Part shown: positions 20,432-31,775 of the stretch, piece by piece
Layout: the number at the start of each line of letters is the position of its first letter
Numbering within the stretch: position 1 is the first letter of the stretch
NCBI GenBank assembly: GCA_003999685.1
Contig: CP021226.1
Span: 2,232,001 to 2,296,000 of the forward strand
Direction of reading: 5' to 3'
From: Taiwanofungus camphoratus
Taxonomy: Eukaryota; Basidiomycota; Agaricomycetes; Polyporales; Taiwanofungaceae
Length of the DNA stretch: 64,000 bases
Program-made: the position numbers and the translations under genes
Notes under the pieces: model-generated
What the model was told of the DNA's origin: nothing
The model's database searches: none
Seen by the model: the letters and a program-made list of their open reading frames with translations, nothing else

Positions 20432-21713
20432 TTATGCGTCAACCGCCGAATCAATTCTTAGATACTCGTTCCATTCTTGGCTCGTCTTCCACCGACTGAT
20501 GCTGAAGCGGTGATTGATCCCGTCCATCATTGGAAGACAAGCTACACCACCACACCCGCCAGTTGCCTCCATAGGCATCAGATAGAAAACTTCCTTGACG
20601 CGAGAGTGTAAAAGCGCCATACTGCACATGATGCAGGGTTCGTGAGTGGTGAAAACGGTGAGCGAGGTAAGCAGGTAATGAGCTCCGTTACGGGGCGTGG
20701 GAACGGAGTCGATTAGGTCGATAGTAGATGAAGTACTGCAAGATAGACCTGCAAGAGGAGGAGACTGCGATGGGAGGCTGGAGTAATCCGCGCGAGGGTA
20801 GTTTCCGGTATTAGAGACGCGATATGCAGCGACTGCTCGAACAATATTGAGAATTGCGTGGCGAAGCGGGTGCACCGTTGAGTTGCGCGTGTCATGCGCT
20901 AGAATCGGCGCCAGCATCTGGCTGGCACTTCGGGTTTGTTCATCATAGGGTATTGGTACATAGGCAGCGATAGGAAGCTGACATTGGGTTAGCATAGCAA
21001 TGTTCGAGAGGGCAATATGGTCAAGTCACCTCGCCCTTTTCTTGTGCTTGTCGAGCTTCCCCCACAACGTGCCTCATCGCCTCGCATGCCCATACAGTCC
21101 TTCCTCGGGACCATTTCTCCGCCTCGCCCTTCCGTCTAGGCGTATATACGGTCGGCCAGAAGGTGGATTTTAGCTTGAGTGACGTGGGAGTCAACGCAGC
21201 AGAACGTGGAACGGCGAGAACATATGGTGACGGGAGCTTAGCGCTTTCAGGTAATAGTGGTGGAGCGGGAGAACCACTCGCAAAAGTAAGAAGAAGAGTT
21301 GTTTTAGATTCTTGTCTTCGTATGCGTTTAAGATGGGCCATGGAAGGAGTTTCCAACTCGCTCCATTTGAGCCAGCTGTAGGCTGTAGTAAAATGGGACG
21401 AAACTCAGTGGTAAAGGAAGACTTACGCGAGCATCATGGTAATCTGTCTGGGATCTGGGATGTTGACTACCCATGCTTGCTCTATATACGAGCGGTCAGA
21501 AGAAATGGTGCAGCTTCAGACAAGAAATATACCGGTACGAATCGCACCCAGTTCTTCCTCCTCCTCTTCGAAAGTGAGCTTTATACGCGTGAATGGAAGG
21601 TCATCCTCTGAAATAATATCATCAAGATTTCCTTCTTCAAATCGCTCTCCGTCCTCAGAGGCTTCATAATGCTCGTAGAGTTCGCGATAAGCCATTCTCG
21701 AATACTGGTCCAT
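20432..21713 (-). CDS. TAD3: tRNA-specific adenosine deaminase subunit TAD3
   Basis: Structural subunit of the TAD2-TAD3 heterodimer that converts adenosine 34 of tRNA anticodons to inosine. Exons 21533-21713, 21427-21481, 21030-21375 and 20432-20977, about 375 residues. The C-terminal exon has the deaminase core: HPLRHAILNIV, where the catalytic Glu of the HAE box is replaced (typical of TAD3, which is catalytically inactive), and TTHEPCIMCSMALLHSRV with the zinc-binding PCxxC. GGCGGVACLPMMDGINHRF near the end is also typical. The start is uncertain: ATG at 21713 is used, but the frame stays open to 21827 without an ATG (encoding SAWWARRLRQDIY and more), so an upstream exon is possible. Confidence 0.88.
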
Positions 21714-21827
21714 TCTTGTCACACGGTAGTACTGATCAACGGACAAAAATTTGATGGTACCGATTTGTTCATTTAAATAAATATCTTGTCGGAGTCGACG
21801 AGCCCACCAGGCAGATAAGTAGGTCAC

Positions 21828-22937
21828 TTGTGCTGTGGGAACGGAACTGTGAGCTGGGGTGTGATCAGCGCGTCAAATAAAGACCTTCATCTGCTTCTTA
21901 GAAAGTAACAGTCGTACTAACACCCACATTTATCAACTGATTACTATGGTGTCCAGAGGTCAATGTTGAAGCTCGACTTCAACTTCTTCAAATGAACTTC
22001 CCTGTCGACACGTTGGCGTCGCCCACCACCCACATCCATCGCGCTAGCTATCGAATAATAGCTTTTTATCGATTGAACGAACCAATAAGGGATCAATCAT
22101 TTATTGACAAGGTTAGTGTCGTCACATCAAGGTATCTGAATCTTTTCCATGGCCAGTGAGCATGGTCGCGCTACAGTAGCACGACCATAGTAGTGGTATT
22201 CCTTCCGTGAAAAACGGCGAACAGTACATGGAACTGCCACCTCAATCTTCCGAGGATATTGATACGATGCAGAAGGTCGAGTGGTGGAATGCAAAACTCG
22301 CTGAGCTTGGAGACGCAAACTTGAAAATTGTTGCTGGCGCACATGTCGATATTACTGACCCGACGTAGTAGAACCTCCAGACTCGGACAAATATTTGGCG
22401 AGCGGGAAAGATACTCAACGGCATTTACTACCTTGGCCAAGAGACTCCGTAACTCGAAACCTACGCAGCCTTCGTCTCTTCGGACCTCAGGGCTGCTGAG
22501 AAATGGAACATACTTCGATCACAATTTGAAGACGGGTTGTTCTTGAATCATTACTGTATCTCTAAGTAGTCGACTTACTGTAATTTGCGGATTTAGGATG
22601 TTCAATAATTTGAGCAGTGACGGTCAGAAACGATAAACCGGTTCAGCGTTCCTATACCATACTTCTACTGTTTTATTTTCTGTGAGGTGCATTGGGGAAT
22701 TCGATTGGTAGACAAACCTTCACGCTGCCGATCGATGTAACTTGTCACCTCCCGAAGGCTGTAACTAAGTAGTACTTAGATACTTTACTTCAGTGTTTAG
22801 ATCAAGTTCTTCCGACTAGATAATACGCCGTCGACCTTCCAAAAACGGTCATTCGGACTCGGGGATCCTGAGCATCATAATACTTATCTGCTCTTCGACT
22901 GATCGAAACTATTGCTCAACCTAAATAACTGACTTGA
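21828..22937. other. Intergenic between divergent TAD3 and CAP1 genes
   Basis: About 1.1 kb holding the 5' regions of both genes. Short open frames here show no conserved motif. No tRNA or repeat recognised. Confidence 0.5.
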
Positions 22938-24297
22938 ATGGATGCTACAGAGCGTATTCAGGCTGCTTCTAGGTTCCTTCTACAATCGCCTCCAGGAGAA
23001 ATCAACGATATCCTGAACGGCAAGTCCACAATGTGACTTCTTACGCAACCTTAAACTCACGTTTGCGACCATGTTGTCAACCGCTTGGAACTCGAGCAGA
23101 CGTACGGAACATTATCTCTGACGATGATTCTCTGCAGGAGGGCGTGCTGCCAGCTCTGCGAGAGTACAATCTTGCCCAGTTCATGACGGCGGACGTTCCT
23201 GGCCATCAGCACCAAGTCAGTGCTTGCATGCTCACTGACGCCGAATTCTATCTAAACACGTTGATCATTCGTTTGCAGTCAATTGTGAGTGATGCCGCAA
23301 AGACAATCAAGCTTAAAGGAGAAGGCGAAGAGGGTGAGGAAAGTGACAGATTCTGGGATCCACGCTCGAGAACAAGTTTCCGGTTTGACCATTTGAGCCT
23401 GGTATGTATTTAAAATCTCACCGCATTGTATCTTACGGATTGGATATGTTCGTCTGCAGGAAACTTCAGATCCTGAGCCTGTCGAACCCGACTCAGAATC
23501 AGAGCCATTTCGGTATGTTCTGCAAGGAACACTCCTCATGTCTTCCTTCAATCATCTCCCACAGAGTAGCTTTGGAGACCGCCTCTCTCTCATACCTTTC
23601 TGCGCATTACCATGGTGGAGTTGCGTCGGTATTCACTATACCAGGATCGTCGACGCGTTTCATTGTCCAAATTGTAGCTAACAAGTACAATCCGGCCAAC
23701 TTCTGGTATGAACTTCGTTCATGTCTTCACAATAGGATGGGTGTGTGATGTGAAAATGCTTAGGTCAGGCAGATGGCGCTCAGAGTACATTGTTGATCTC
23801 GCCGAGAAACAGCTTCAAGGGAGGATCCTGTTGAATGTTCATTACTATGAGCAAGGAAATGTCAGTTTCTGTATTGTTCCTGCCCTTTCGTGTCATATTT
23901 AATATTCATATTTTGAAGGTTCAATTATCGACCACACATTCGGTCACGCTGGCGCTCCCGCCTTCAATTACACCGTCCTCCGCCACTTCGTCTGCATCTA
24001 AGATTTTTGCCCTTATCGAGGCCGAAGAAGGCAGGTACCAGACATCACTGAACGACGCGTACGCCGAGATGGGTGAGAAGACTTTCAAGGGTCTTCGGCG
24101 AGCATTGCCTATGACGCGCTCGAAGTTAGACTGGGATAAGGTCAGTGGTCTACTGGCTTCATATTACCCTCATTATGTCAAGCTGCTAGTTGTATCGCGT
24201 TTCTCCTTATCTGACGGTGCTCCACAACTCGCAGGTGCTGGGTTATAAGCTAGGAGCGGAACTCACGTCGAGCAGGGGCGGGTTTGGTACCTCATAG
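22938..24297 (+). CDS. CAP1: F-actin-capping protein subunit alpha
   Basis: Alpha subunit of the heterodimer that caps barbed ends of actin filaments. Eight exons (22938-23019, 23100-23215, 23279-23401, 23460-23512, 23565-23705, 23764-23860, 23919-24140, 24235-24297) give 298 residues, close to the family's usual 260-290. Recognisable blocks are the N-terminal ERIQAASRFLLQSPPGEIND, then DPRSRTSFRFDHL, FWSGRWRSEYIVDL, VHYYEQGNVQL, and the C-terminal [31 protein letters not shown], which contains the actin-binding tentacle region. An insert rich in Gly/Glu lies at about residues 77-87. The first intron begins with GC rather than GT (GCAAGT at 23020), a recognised minority donor; all others are GT-AG. 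Confidence 0.95.
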
Positions 24298-24783
24298 TAT
24301 TTCTTCAAGCCAGCCTATCGGTCGAAGATTCTGAGAAATATCAAGTTGGCATTCGTGGCACTGTTGTAGTATCTTCTAAACATAACGTTTTGAAATTCAC
24401 GTTAACGCAAGTGTTTGATTTCGATGCACACATAGTATGCCTCCTGCCAGCGACGTCGGCACGGATAATGACTTTTGTTCGTAAATATCAAGAGAACAAC
24501 GCGCCCACAATACAGGAGAGAAAGTACGAATGAGTAACCTCGTCCTTGGTACCTAATACTGTGATACTGTGATAGGAGATCACAAACCGGACCGGTCGCA
24601 CTTGAGGATTTGTTGCCACACTATCGCTACGCCTTCTTCCTCACATCCTACCTGCATACCGTTATCACGTAAAATGTAATACTCGCGATGGGGTGTCTGT
24701 ACGACCGCAAGTGCTGTGTGTAGTGGCCGCCCATCCGATGTCGCGAAATGCACGCTTTCGACATGATGATGACTGCAGTTGTA
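24298..24783. other. Intergenic, convergent 3' region
   Basis: Between the CAP1 stop and the stop of the small SAP-like gene. No convincing coding signal on either strand. Confidence 0.5.
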
Positions 24784-25050
24784 TCAAACAGATGGAGAAG
24801 GGGCCACCGAATTCTCAGCATTTATGCAGCCATGACTGTTCTCTAACAGTATAAAATCTTCTGGATCACGGGAGGTAGACTGAGGCGCTGCGCTAATAAA
24901 GATGTCTGCGTTTTCGGCCTGAGTAAGCTTCTGAATAAGAGCATTCTTGCTTAGCTTCGAGTATCCTGTGATCTTGCGTTCTTTACATAGCGCCTTCAGC
25001 CGTGGTACCGTAAAGCTGGACAGGTCCATAGGAGGCACAACTGACGCCAT
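24784..25050 (-). CDS. Small SAP/Rho-N-like domain protein
   Basis: A single-exon frame of 88 residues with a good start context (AAAATGG). Residues about 10-43 (SFTVPRLKALCKERK, then GYSKLSKNALIQKL) match the SAP or Rho-termination-factor N-terminal fold: two short helices around a G-Y-S-K-L turn, used by chromatin and RNA-processing proteins to bind nucleic acid. The rest is acidic and Ser-rich with no second domain. It is transcribed divergently from the SIKE-like gene, with 282 bp between the starts. Function unknown; a nuclear role is inference. The frame could also be one exon of a longer gene, but no flanking exon was found. Confidence 0.6.
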   Translation of the reverse strand: MASVVPPMDLSSFTVPRLKALCKERKITGYSKLSKNALIQKLTQAENADIFISAAPQSTSRDPEDFILLENSHGCINAENSVAPSPSV

Positions 25051-25332
25051 TTTCTATCTTAGTTCGTATGCTATAGCGAAGGAGAGCTGCGGAGGGGCAA
25101 AAACAGTATATCACTACATCAAAGCTTGAAACATACGTTTTGGGTGACTTGTAGCTGGATGCAACTCAAGACCGATTTCCCAGGCAGAGGTGAGAGCTGA
25201 AGATAAGAGACCCGTCGTGGTAGTACGCGTCAGGCGGTCAAGTGCCCCCTCGTGCACGTGATCATTCGTGGTTACTGGCGGTCTGGCACACTGTTTCTTA
25301 GATATCTCATCTCAAGTCTTTGTCTCAGGAAG

Positions 25333-26691
25333 ATGGCCATCATGGAATCCAATAGTGGAGACCAAGATGTTGTCCTTCGTATATGGACGTCGTTGACGGA
25401 GATATCTGAGCAACTGGACCAGAATCGTTCTCTTTCAGTCTCCTTGCATGGGCTTGCTGGTGGTATCAAGGTCCGTTCCTGAGCTTTCGCCTGTGCGTTA
25501 CATATTGACTGGCCTTGATACTGCTTCAGACACAAGCCATACACTCCCAGACAGGATTCGTCCTGAGACGGTAACGTGGCCCGTATCATACTCCACAAGC
25601 CTGCCTAATGCTAAACTCCAGCTTCAACCTGGATAAGTCCAAAGGTACGATCGATTCTATTCATATCTCGGAATTTACGACACCATTGCTACTATCCTGA
25701 ACGTTCCTAGTCATATGGCCATGTTCTGAACATTGTTGTTTCTCCTTGTGAATGACAGAACATGCTTCTACGTACTGACTGAATTGCAGAAGCGTACGAA
25801 GCTGAGCTTGAGCGAATGAATATTGCGATGTCAGCAGAAAATCAGATGCTACAGAATGACAACAGACAGCTCATTGCGTTAATACGCGAATACGAGCAGA
25901 CGCTCGAAACCGTCATGGCCTCATTTCGCACCCGTGCCGTGAGTATCCCATCCTGTTATTGAAGCCATACAGCGCTGTTAACATTGATTTGATGGAAGTA
26001 TGAAGTGCAAGAGCATGAGCTTGCTCTTATGCGAGACTACGAGAGCAATATCATTCAGCGCGAGACGGAAGCTCTTGATGCCGCTCTTACTGCCAATAAT
26101 GCGCGATCCGTGAGCTTCGCACGCGTTGGTCGATTACTACGCACTGTCATGCGCAAGCTAGGTGGCGAGGATATACAGCCCTGTGAGGACCTCATGGCAG
26201 CAGGAGGCGGAGCCGAGACAGCGCGACAAGGAGCGTCAGCCAATACATCGATGACAATGATCTCTCCGTTAGAAGTTATAGACCGGTACAGGGGCGAGGA
26301 CGGAGGAACGGGTCCAGAAGGCAATGGAGAAAACGAACTCACGAATACGTACATCCAACTGGAAGCTGAGATGTCAGAGGAACATGTTCCAGAAAGACGA
26401 CTCGCTGCTGCTGAGTGGGCGCTCGAGCGAGAATGCGAGCTTGCTCGGTTAGAAAGGGAGAATGAGGAGTTACGAAGATTGTTGCACGGCGTCTTGAATG
26501 CCAACACTTCGGCATTACCGAGCGTACCATCAACTGTCCGTACTCACACTGGCGATGGTGATGAAGGCGATGCAAGATCCGATTCGGCGAGCCATTCTTC
26601 AAGTCTGTCTGTTACCCATCACCTTAGGCAACTTGGCGGACCGCCGGGAACTGTAGGCCCATTTGGGACTTACAAGAGACGCGCCGGTTGA
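25333..26691 (+). CDS. SIKE/FGFR1OP2-family coiled-coil protein (STRIPAK component, SCI1-like)
   Basis: Five exons (25333-25470, 25530-25570, 25622-25644, 25790-25938, 25999-26691), 347 residues. The signature AENQMLQNDNRQLIALIREY, followed at once by EQTLETVM, is nearly the consensus of SIKE1/FGFR1OP2. These are coiled-coil subunits of the striatin-interacting phosphatase and kinase complex, whose filamentous-fungal homologue SCI1 acts in hyphal fusion and sexual development. A second helical block (residues about 120-175) and a leucine-rich heptad stretch near residue 275 (LARLERENEELRRLL) extend the coiled coil. The C-terminus is Ser/Gly-rich and likely disordered, longer than in animals. 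The third exon is only 23 nt. A second in-frame ATG follows three codons after the first. Confidence 0.85.
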
Positions 26692-27452
26692 AGTTTAAGA
26701 CTGAGGTGAGGATGCCATTTGAGGTGATAATCGCCGCGCATTTACCGACGGAAATCGACTTCTATTGACGTTCGTATCAACCCAGATCTTGTCCATGTCC
26801 TGTGGAATTAATTCTCACATCTCCTTCCCGCAAATACGACCCCGGATATGCCAAGCTTGTAGGATATGGCGTCCTCAGCATCATTGTGCAACCGATGGTT
26901 AGTATTAGTCGGTCAAATATGACCTGTTAACTCGTGGGTGGAGACTCTCTATAGTTCATCTTTCACCGATATATTAAATATGTGTAGCAACTAGTACATG
27001 AAAACATAGTTGGCGAGGTCAGCGCGGTGCTTACGTTGGAGGTTTATCAACATCGTATGGTTCTGATATGGCTCGTGTTACTCTTCCGATGCATATCATC
27101 CTGTACCCCTTCTCCCTTTATGGCCAAAATCACATCAAGCATCCTCTCGTGAGAACAGTGCAAGGAATTTGATCTTCTAGCGAGAACGAGGGGGTCCAAA
27201 GCAGTCGATCAGCTTGTGTGAGTAACGGTCGTAACAGGTGGGGATCAATAATACAAAAAGTAACAAGAATGTTGTGATGAAGCAGTATGTACTAGATAAA
27301 TACTAGGGTGATGCACCATGTAGCACAGCATGCTTGAAGCATGTTCTGAAAACGAGGTGCGCGAAGAAAGTTCAAGCTGGTCAAGTGCCAGTATTTTGGC
27401 TTGTTGAATGAGGTAGATTCTGACGCACAAATCACTGTGTATATATGACAGA
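26692..27452. other. Intergenic
   Basis: 3' region of the SIKE-like gene and of the decayed dioxygenase-like gene. Open frames are short and unconserved; no RNA gene or repeat recognised. Confidence 0.5.
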
Positions 27453-28214
27453 TTATTCGACATAAGTTACAAATTGTTGAGTCTTCGGCAGCTCATGTTT
27501 TTCTCCAGCGTCGATCATTATCATGTGGAAATGCCCCATCCTCTTATGTGACTCGGAACCATATGCTCCAGGCACAATGCTAAGGACTTCAAATTTGCCA
27601 TTGGCGGACGCGCAAAACTTGCCCCGAAGCTTGTATGCTCAAGGCAGTACACACCAGCCTGGTCGGCTTGTCACCAATCGAGGGTCACATTAGGCACCGG
27701 GTTGCCCTTTGGATCTTTAATGGATACCGAGAGCAAGAAGGGTATTCCTGCTGCAGGAAATGTCGGTCGAATCCACTATGATCGGTCTCTGGCACCAGTA
27801 TAATGAATACTTTCTCACCGTTCAACTCAAAGTAAGACGCCGTGGCTACCTTCCCATCCGCAGCCTGGCGATTCGGTGCCCCAAATACATAGTAACGCCC
27901 TGTCAGACAGGGTGTATCAGGGACTGTGGAAATGTTGACACTTGGTCTCACACACCAGCAAAATCGGCCTGTGGGTTCTTTCCTTGCCGGAACGACCAGA
28001 TCAGAGGGTTATACGGTACGGCGGATGTGTAAATGGTGTATAGGAAGGATAGGAAACGGATGATAGGACTGATATTTTTATGAGGTGCGAAGTCAGACTG
28101 TGGGATTGTGTGCATTGTGCGCCTTGCTACGACAAGCCTCAGGCAGGTAATCGAAGAGTTCGACGACTCATGCTCTAACTTATAAGCCTTTAGGGTTACT
28201 ACGAGAGCATACAA
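27453..28214 (-). pseudogene. Decayed intradiol ring-cleavage dioxygenase-like gene
   Basis: Several blocks of the fungal intradiol dioxygenase-like family can be read in order on the minus strand. TPCLTGRYYVFGAPNRQAAD comes first (about 27850-27920). After a plausible intron comes IPFLLSVSIKDPKGNPVPNV ending TLDW, then QADQAGVY, then LRGKFCASANGKFEVLSIVP and MGHFHMIMIDAG. Typical members read WWQAD where this copy has Trp then TGA, and the frame shifts by two bases between QADQAGVY and LRGKF, so at least two lesions are present. Iron-ligand His in GHFH is retained. A host gene recently lost, or a sequencing error, are both possible. The N-terminal exon beyond 27951 is a guess. Confidence 0.55.
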
Positions 28215-29011
28215 TCAAGACAGTGCCGTTGGCAGAAGAACAGCTTGCCATAGAAAATTAGCGGAACCCAACTTGTTCTTGTACTCGATCGATCCGGGTT
28301 TGAAACCGACTCGCTACAATGGTAGATCTTCTTGCCTCGTCGTACACTCTAGCACAGGCTGTACAGCTGCAAGTGCCAAGAGCTTTCTTGTCTCAGATCT
28401 CATAATCGTCGGTCCATGCCATAGACTGGCCAACTTGGTGTGGCAGACGGAGTTTGAACAACAAGAAACAGATGGCAGCGCAGCTCTATATTGTCAATCG
28501 TTCCCTATTGAAACTGCGCCGTCTGCAGGGTGGTGTGTACTCGTCTTGCACCTAAGTGTAACTAAACCAAGTGGGCCTTGAAATAAAATAACAGCCCGCC
28601 AACACTGTGGAGGTGCGCGCAGTGGACCTTCCCTCTCGCGTCGAGTGAAAAGTCATTTTCACTCGTGCACCGAGTGAATCTCGTGATGGGTGAAAGTTAT
28701 AGGAATTTTCACCTGGGCGAGCTTACTCATGTGGCGGTTGAAATATACCCATCTGTAGGTGAAACGCGTCACTTTCCGAGTGGAAATATCTCATTTATGG
28801 TCACCTGGAGGACAGGGAGGATTGACTTGATAATAGTGAAATCTCCCCCGCAAATGGGTTGTGTTCACAGTCTTTGGGTGGCGTGCCAGGTGAAATGAAG
28901 CCGCTGCGAGCTACACACTGATTCATGATGTACAACGAAATGAAACATCAGATAGTACGGCATAAAGGCACAAAAACGGATTTTGTCTACGCGCTTTCTG
29001 CGACAGAGATG
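28215..29011. other. Intergenic with clustered GTGAAA/TTTCAC words
   Basis: About 28643-28900 contains roughly ten copies of GTGAAA-like words in both orientations, including a perfect hairpin (CGAGTGAAAA, four-base loop, TTTTCACTCG). No coding signal was found. The ORF at 28273-28581 has no conserved motif. Confidence 0.5.
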
Positions 29012-30932
29012 TCACAGCTTGCTCTTAGGTTTATCAGCGAACTGCGACTCTGTAACACCCTTCCCCATTGCAGCTGTGGATGACACCCCCCCGGTAACGG
29101 TCTTCATGAGGTTGTCCATGTAGTCAGCACCACTCCACTACAGATGATACATATCCGTCAATATCTCAGCGCAATGGGGTTCATGGCCGAAATGGACATA
29201 CTTTCTGATGAGTGAGCACATCACACCCGATATCCCGTTCGCGTCGCTGAACGAGCTCCACGTACGCCTTCATGCCCTCCTTTGCAAATGCCTTTGCAAA
29301 CAGATCGCTGATGTAGGCGTTCGAATGCAGACCGGCGAGCTGAACATACAGTCGCGGTGAGGAAATCTAATCTGCGGGTCACAAGGAGCAGTACTTACTG
29401 TGATGAATTGCCAAACAAAGCCAAGCTTGCCGAGCTCCGAAACATAATTCTTCATGTCATCGGGCCCAAGCCCAGCGGCATCCCAGTTGAATGACGGACT
29501 CAAGTTGTACGCTAACCATTGTTCAGGATAGACTGCGTGCACGCCTATTGCAAACTCCTTTGCTTGCGCAAATATCGGTGCCTTCGTCTCCATCCACAAC
29601 AAGTCAGCATATGGGGCGAAGGCGACAGCGCGATTGACCGCACACTGAGTGCCCCCTTGGTAGCGATAGAAACCCTCGCGTGTTCGTGGTGCATCCCAGT
29701 CCCAGAACGGTACGTTCTTCAGCCCAAACTCTTTCTTCGCAATGGCGACGGCGTCCGGATAGGATACGTGAGCGACGCGGTTGACGAAACGCTCGAGGGT
29801 AATCGGGGATGCGTTCGTTTGCGCATGGAGTGCATTCGCAAGGGTTGTAGAGAACAGCTGGATATTGGCAGCTGCCATCCACTGTTCCTCGACAGCCTCA
29901 AGCGCCTCGCCAGTCTTCCCAGCGCGCTCCGCTTCATTGAGGACGACAACAAGGGGACGAAGATCAGGGTTGGTCGACCCAAGGATGAACGGATGGTCTC
30001 GCTCATCGACGTTAGTCGTGATGAGTGTGGCAGCTTCTGAGTCGGTGCGAGCGATCACAAGATTATTGACACCCATGATGTCGAACTGCAGACGAATCGC
30101 GACTAGCCGGTTGATGTGCTCTGAGATGGGCACGAGCACCTTTCCTGCCATATGTCCACACTTCTTCGTGCCTGGTGCCTGATCCTCGATGTGGATACCA
30201 GCTGCACCCTTCTCGACGAACATTTTGGCAAGCTTCATTACAGCTGTAAGACCCCCATGGCCGGTGTCAGCATCCGCGATGATGGGGCGTAGGTAATCAA
30301 TGAACGGTTTGGAAGAAAGTTCCGCGTCGGAGAGACCGAGCCGCGCTTCCCGCTGTTTGCGGTCATGGAAAAGTTGAGCCATGAAGAGATGCTCCACCTT
30401 GTTAGGGACAGTGTTGGAAGGATAGTCTGGACCGTCTCAGTAATGCTGCCAACGAGATACGATCATGAAAAACAAACCTGCAAGGTCGGGTCCTGGCTCA
30501 TTTGTGCTCGAAGCCGTGCTTGACGATTGCCAGCCCGAGACATATACGGTCTCTAGGTATTTAGTCATCTGCGTTACCTGCACGGGATCCAGACTGGCAG
30601 AAAAGGTAAGCTCGATGAACAGCATTCCTTCAATAGCGTGACTCACGCTCCATATGTGTGCGAAACAGTGCCCCGCTTGAAGTGGGTTGAGAAGGTAGCC
30701 CATGCCTTCTTGGCCATCACATCCGAAGGGTAGTTGATAGGAAGGGTGCCACGTTTCGAGACAACCTGAGCTGCGGTGTAGGGTCGCTTCACACGAGAAA
30801 ACCGCGGGTCCTGCGATGGCGACAGGTTCAGGAGGTGAGTCACTAGGAAAGGCGGTGAGGACTACTAACCTTCCACCATTGCTCTACTTTAGCCACTTCA
30901 GCTTGAAAAGCCGCACGTTCACTGCTCAACAT
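29012..30932 (-). CDS. ICL1: Isocitrate lyase, with C-terminal peroxisomal signal SKL
   Basis: Cleaves isocitrate to glyoxylate and succinate, the first glyoxylate-shunt step, needed for growth on acetate, ethanol or fatty acids. Six exons (30870-30932, 30647-30810, 30478-30593, 29399-30435, 29202-29339, 29012-29137) give 547 residues, the normal length. Visible are the fungal N-terminus ([16 protein letters not shown]), DADTGHGG, the catalytic [10 protein letters not shown] (Cys at about residue 207), NLSPSFNWD and the C-terminal [17 protein letters not shown]. The protein ends KPKSKL, a canonical type 1 peroxisomal targeting signal, so import into glyoxysome-like peroxisomes is likely. Expression in fungi is usually repressed by glucose; no regulatory site was identified here. 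Confidence 0.97.
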
Positions 30933-31775
30933 GTTGATCTAAATGGGAGGATGTTGGAAGGGAAGGAGGGAGGGGGCACTAGCACTGCGAATGCGGGCCA
31001 TTCTGTATCCATTTCATACACCACTCTGCCGCCTAGAACCGATCACCTCCAGAGCAATTGAGAGCATGTGATTTCAGCCGACATACCAAATTAGGCAACC
31101 CGGAGCTAACCGAGTGCGGGGTACGTCGCTACTCCCCGCGGTCGGGGATAGCGCTCGATACTTGAACCATTCTTTCGGCCGACCGTATACGTGCCCTGGA
31201 ACTGGGACCGGTCGAATTCCGATGCAGCTGCCTGCCCCGCAGACCATTCAGCCTCAGTTATTCCCCGTCGTTTATACGCTCTAACGCCATCCCGTAGTAC
31301 TAGTACAATCTCGAATTTAGGGAGTATACAGTATACTGTTAGCGGCATCTCGAAAACTCACTTCGGACAACCTTGCATCCAGGTGCAGCCGTAAGCACGA
31401 GACTTCCTTACATCGATGTTACTCAAACTCATAGACGCTCTAATGTCCGAAGAAGTCCGAGAGCCAAGGTGGTGCCCAAAGTTTTAAACGATAATGCGCA
31501 TCACCCCAAAGAGGGATTGATCTTGTGTAAGTAGCCGAGTCTCAAAGAGTGTAAGCACATCCGTACGGAACTCCGCAGGGCATCCAAGATCGCACCCCAC
31601 ACCGTGGAGGTACAATAGTTCGGACGGCAAATGCAAACTCGTCTGGTCAGCAGGTATAAGTAGGTCCTGCAATTTAAGGTCACAGACATCCTTCAGTTCG
31701 ATTTTCCGGTCCGAAGGCATAATGTAATGAGATGATTCACTCGGTTGTCGTGCACTCCGTTGGTGAACTGTACCG
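30933..31775. other. Intergenic: ICL promoter and 3' region of ALG7
   Basis: About 0.84 kb. It should include the isocitrate lyase promoter. No recognisable gene; the 80-residue frame at 31106-31348 (minus) has no known motif. Confidence 0.5.

Noticed and set aside
26055-26507. 150-residue minus-strand frame
   Set aside because: It lies antisense to the last exon of the SIKE-like gene, whose protein is clearly conserved; the minus frame has no motif.
28273-28581. 102-residue plus-strand frame
   Set aside because: No conserved motif, no splice or start context support, and it lies next to a repeat-like tract.
31106-31348. 80-residue minus-strand frame upstream of isocitrate lyase
   Set aside because: No family resemblance and no plausible exon partners.
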